A stretch of 64,000 bases of DNA from Leptidea sinapis (taxonomy: Eukaryota; Arthropoda; Insecta; Lepidoptera; Pieridae). This document shows, piece by piece, positions 61,885 through 64,000 of this stretch. Below the pieces are notes generated by a model. That model made no database searches. It was given only the letters and a program-made list of their open reading frames with translations, and was not told the DNA's origin. A program made the position numbers and the translations under genes. Position 1 is the first letter of the stretch, and the number at the start of each line of letters is the position of its first letter. The stretch is taken from NCBI RefSeq assembly GCF_905404315.1, contig NC_066288.1, positions 1,116,001 through 1,180,000 on the forward strand, written 5' to 3'.

Positions 61885-62095
61885 TAACATATAAGCATAA
61901 GTATACAAGTATAAAAAATATCATACGTTATACAATAAATAATATAACTTTAAACAATATTAACTTCAACTAATATGGCACTAAGATCACTACTCCAGCT
62001 CGACATTTGTTCACAATATGATACCGAGGTTTAGAATTACTCCTGTAATTGAATTCTCAGTCAAAGATCGAAGATGCCATTAAAAATTAGGGGCG

Positions 62096-62720
62096 ATGTA
62101 TGGGTAGTGGGTACATAATTAGCAGGACGGAAGCGTGGTAGTTAGCGAGGTGTGTGGGGGGGGGGGGGGGGGATGTCGCCGTGACGATAAATCATAAGTG
62201 CGCAGGAGTTGAAGGCGGGCTGTGGGCGGGGCGAGTGACTTTTAAACGGTTTTTTGAGTTTCTCAACGGCCAATGCCCGAATATATTCGAGCATCCTTTT
62301 CTGGAGCTTGGTCGATGTGGCGACACTTTTTCATTAATTACGAGCCGTCATTAGCGAATTTTCCGGACGATCACGTGTCTCTCGTAACGGGCCCAACAGA
62401 ACAAATAGCCTGCATGCATTCATTGCATTAATTGTTAATAAATACAACTGAACCGCTGCTTGATTTGTGATTATGAAACTAATGTAATATACTAAACAGA
62501 TCGTCAGCTAATTAATAAAAGTGCGTCGGTCGGTGAGGCCTCTCCCGCGCACGCCGCAGTATGTTCCCGTTGGAGCCTGTATTCGTGGTCGAGCGCTTGT
62601 TTTTGTGTCGAATCCCTTCTATTGTTCTCTGTCGTATCACAACATGTTGCCGTAATACCTCTCGCCGGCACATGAGCTCTGAATGCTGATCGCTATCGGA
62701 GATAATGTTGCCAAAGATAC
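62096..62720. promoter_or_regulatory. GC-rich island with a 17-G run
   Basis: Contains G17 at 62156-62172, then repeated CpG-rich phrases (GGCGGGCTGTGGGCGGGGCG, CTCCCGCGCACGCCGCAG). It stands out from the AT-rich intron. It could be an enhancer, an internal promoter or a foreign insert; no exon was recognised. Confidence 0.3.
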
Positions 62721-63380
62721 ATCTAGACTCAAATATTAATTAATATAATTGATCGTTCATCGTAATGATCTTGTAATTACTGAATCAATAATTAATTGAT
62801 TTTATGTGGTTTTATGCACAATCAAATATGATAGTTAGTGAAATATTCAGTTTAATGAAGGTACTTCAGTACTATTAATAAGTTATTTTAGTTTTCGCTC
62901 GTCATAACATATATAACACCAATATTATGAAGCTGAAGAGTTTCTTTGGATTATTTGTTTGTTATTGAACACCTTAATATATTCGATCTAAAAGTTAAGT
63001 TAAAATTGTTTTTGTATATCATAGTCAAATCCATGAGGAATAAGTACAGATCCTTTAGCATTCAATCAACTACCTCTAGAAATAAAAAAAACATACCACA
63101 GAAACGATTTACTGGAGTCCTGTTTAAATGGTAAATCGACAAAAAGTTTATAGTGTTAATGATTTTTTAATTTTTAAGTAAACTTTTGCTAATTCAAATT
63201 AACCGAATTGAAGACACTACAATAAATTCTAAATTCTAAAAATCTATAATGTATACTGTATCCGACGCAATAAATTTCATTTAATTTCCCGCTAGCATTA
63301 ATAGTATATTACGCCACTAGGGAGGGAAGTAGGCCATTTCAAACCAAGATGGCCTTTTTCCTTCCCGTGTTGCGTATACA

Positions 63381-63520
63381 ATTTTTCACCACACCTGTAA
63401 CGGAAAGTTCGCTTTTTCGCCCTTGAATTTGTTGAACAAATTCAGAGGGCCGAAAGGTGCCACTTTCCTCCCGGAAAACAGGGCAAAAAAGTGAACTTTC
63501 CGCGCAGGTGTGGTGAAAAT
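63381..63520. repeat. Fold-back repeat with about 40-bp arms
   Basis: TCACCACACCTG...CGGAAAGTTC...CGCCC (63386-63422) is the imperfect inverted repeat of GGGC...GAACTTTCCG...CAGGTGTGGTGA (63481-63516), with a 58-bp loop. Probably a small fold-back or MITE-type element. 63521-64000 shows nothing else. Confidence 0.75.
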
Positions 63521-64000
63521 AATCATTTTTCTGAGGTCGGAAAAGTAAATGCTCTAGAACTGCTTGAACTGCATTTTCTTCATCATTCTTTAGCAGGTAC
63601 CTACATCCAAGGAAGGCAGGTCCGCCAACTCCCTAATTTTTATATATAAAATAAGACAGCTATTTATTCACAAAAAAAATACATGCGAAGTTTAATGAAA
63701 CTTATTATTAAATTAAACAACATACATTTGTGGACTAATTTGCTACTTCAGTAAAATATGGAGTTATATGTCAAAAAGGATGTTAATACTATGTAATAAG
63801 AGGCGGGACTGCATAAATAAATATTATTTATATTTAGTTTAGTATGAAACGTGCAGTGATTTCATAATATTGCAATTATGATATAATTTAGAAATAATAA
63901 TTGCAATATTATGGCGACTAAAGTATAATCCGGTTAAGTTTGAAAGCAAATAGTTGCTTAAAACGTAGTGGATTTCGGTTATCTCCGTTTTTTACAAGAT

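Larger units (their letters stand above)
31509..64000 (+). other. Intron of ft (at least 32.5 kb), repeat-filled
   Basis: It starts with a good donor (GTAAGAAAA). No later Fat exon was recognised: no long plus-strand frame contains cadherin, EGF or laminin-G motifs. Within it I list LINE, SINE, Helitron and fold-back insertions separately. The stretches 31509-32837, 33246-35148, 35608-36825, 37060-38990, 40591-41890, 45440-47630, 47840-50000, 50000-51180, 51900-53080, 53390-54930, 55310-56030, 57320-58220, 58610-60570, 60890-61540, 61890-62095 and 62720-63300 are AT-rich with only short chance frames, and I see nothing definite in them. Very short exons could have been missed. Confidence 0.65.

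Noticed and set aside
1..64000. CRISPR arrays, operons, prophage or bacterial genes
   Set aside because: No spaced short direct repeats, no clustered bacterial-type genes, and composition and repeats are insect-like.

Overview
The window looks like nuclear DNA of a lepidopteran (moth or butterfly). It is AT-rich and carries insect-type non-LTR retrotransposons, a LINE 3' tail that recurs many times, Helitron ends of the CTAG|T type, a mariner relic, and one large single-exon block coding for a Fat-class giant cadherin. I see no prokaryotic gene organisation, CRISPR array, rRNA or intact tRNA gene. The species cannot be named from this sequence.

Layout: 1-6 kb is a pile of decayed LINEs (Jockey-like, a second RT family here called family E, and an R1/Jockey-type endonuclease fragment) plus a 100-bp tandem repeat. 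6.2 kb holds a curious pair of perfect hairpins. 6.8-9.9 kb (minus) is a decayed but nearly full-length LINE ORF2, and 12.5-13.2 kb (minus) is an intact LINE ORF1. Between them sits a 1-kb non-autonomous hAT element with an 8-bp target duplication. 13.5-18.1 kb carries another family E copy, a mariner relic and a LINE C-terminus. 18.5-21.5 kb is a Helitron-like element split by a LINE (family A). 21.8-25.5 kb is repeat-rich intergenic DNA.

The only convincing host gene begins near 25.9 kb. A CpG-rich leader is followed by an open exon, 26361-31508 (+), coding for 1716 residues: a signal peptide, cadherin repeats EC1-EC15 and part of EC16. The order and sequence of the repeats fit Fat (Drosophila ft / vertebrate FAT4 class). 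The exon ends at a phase-0 donor (AAG|GTAAGA). The rest of the protein (remaining cadherin repeats, EGF/LamG, membrane segment, intracellular part) is not in the window, so 31509-64000 is read as one intron of more than 32 kb, filled with transposon fragments and a few GC-richer islands.

The most unusual signal is structural. At two unrelated places (6182-6261 and 54936-55025) two perfect hairpins stand side by side and share the same 4-nt loop (CCAT twice; CAGA twice). This is the geometry expected if both ends of a 4-nt staggered break were copied back on themselves and then joined. Other points of note are three full-length small Helitrons with exact ends, a tRNA-like inverted pair, a SINE-like fusion to a LINE tail, a four-cysteine insertion in EC3 of the Fat protein, and an upstream ORF whose stop codon overlaps the Fat start codon.
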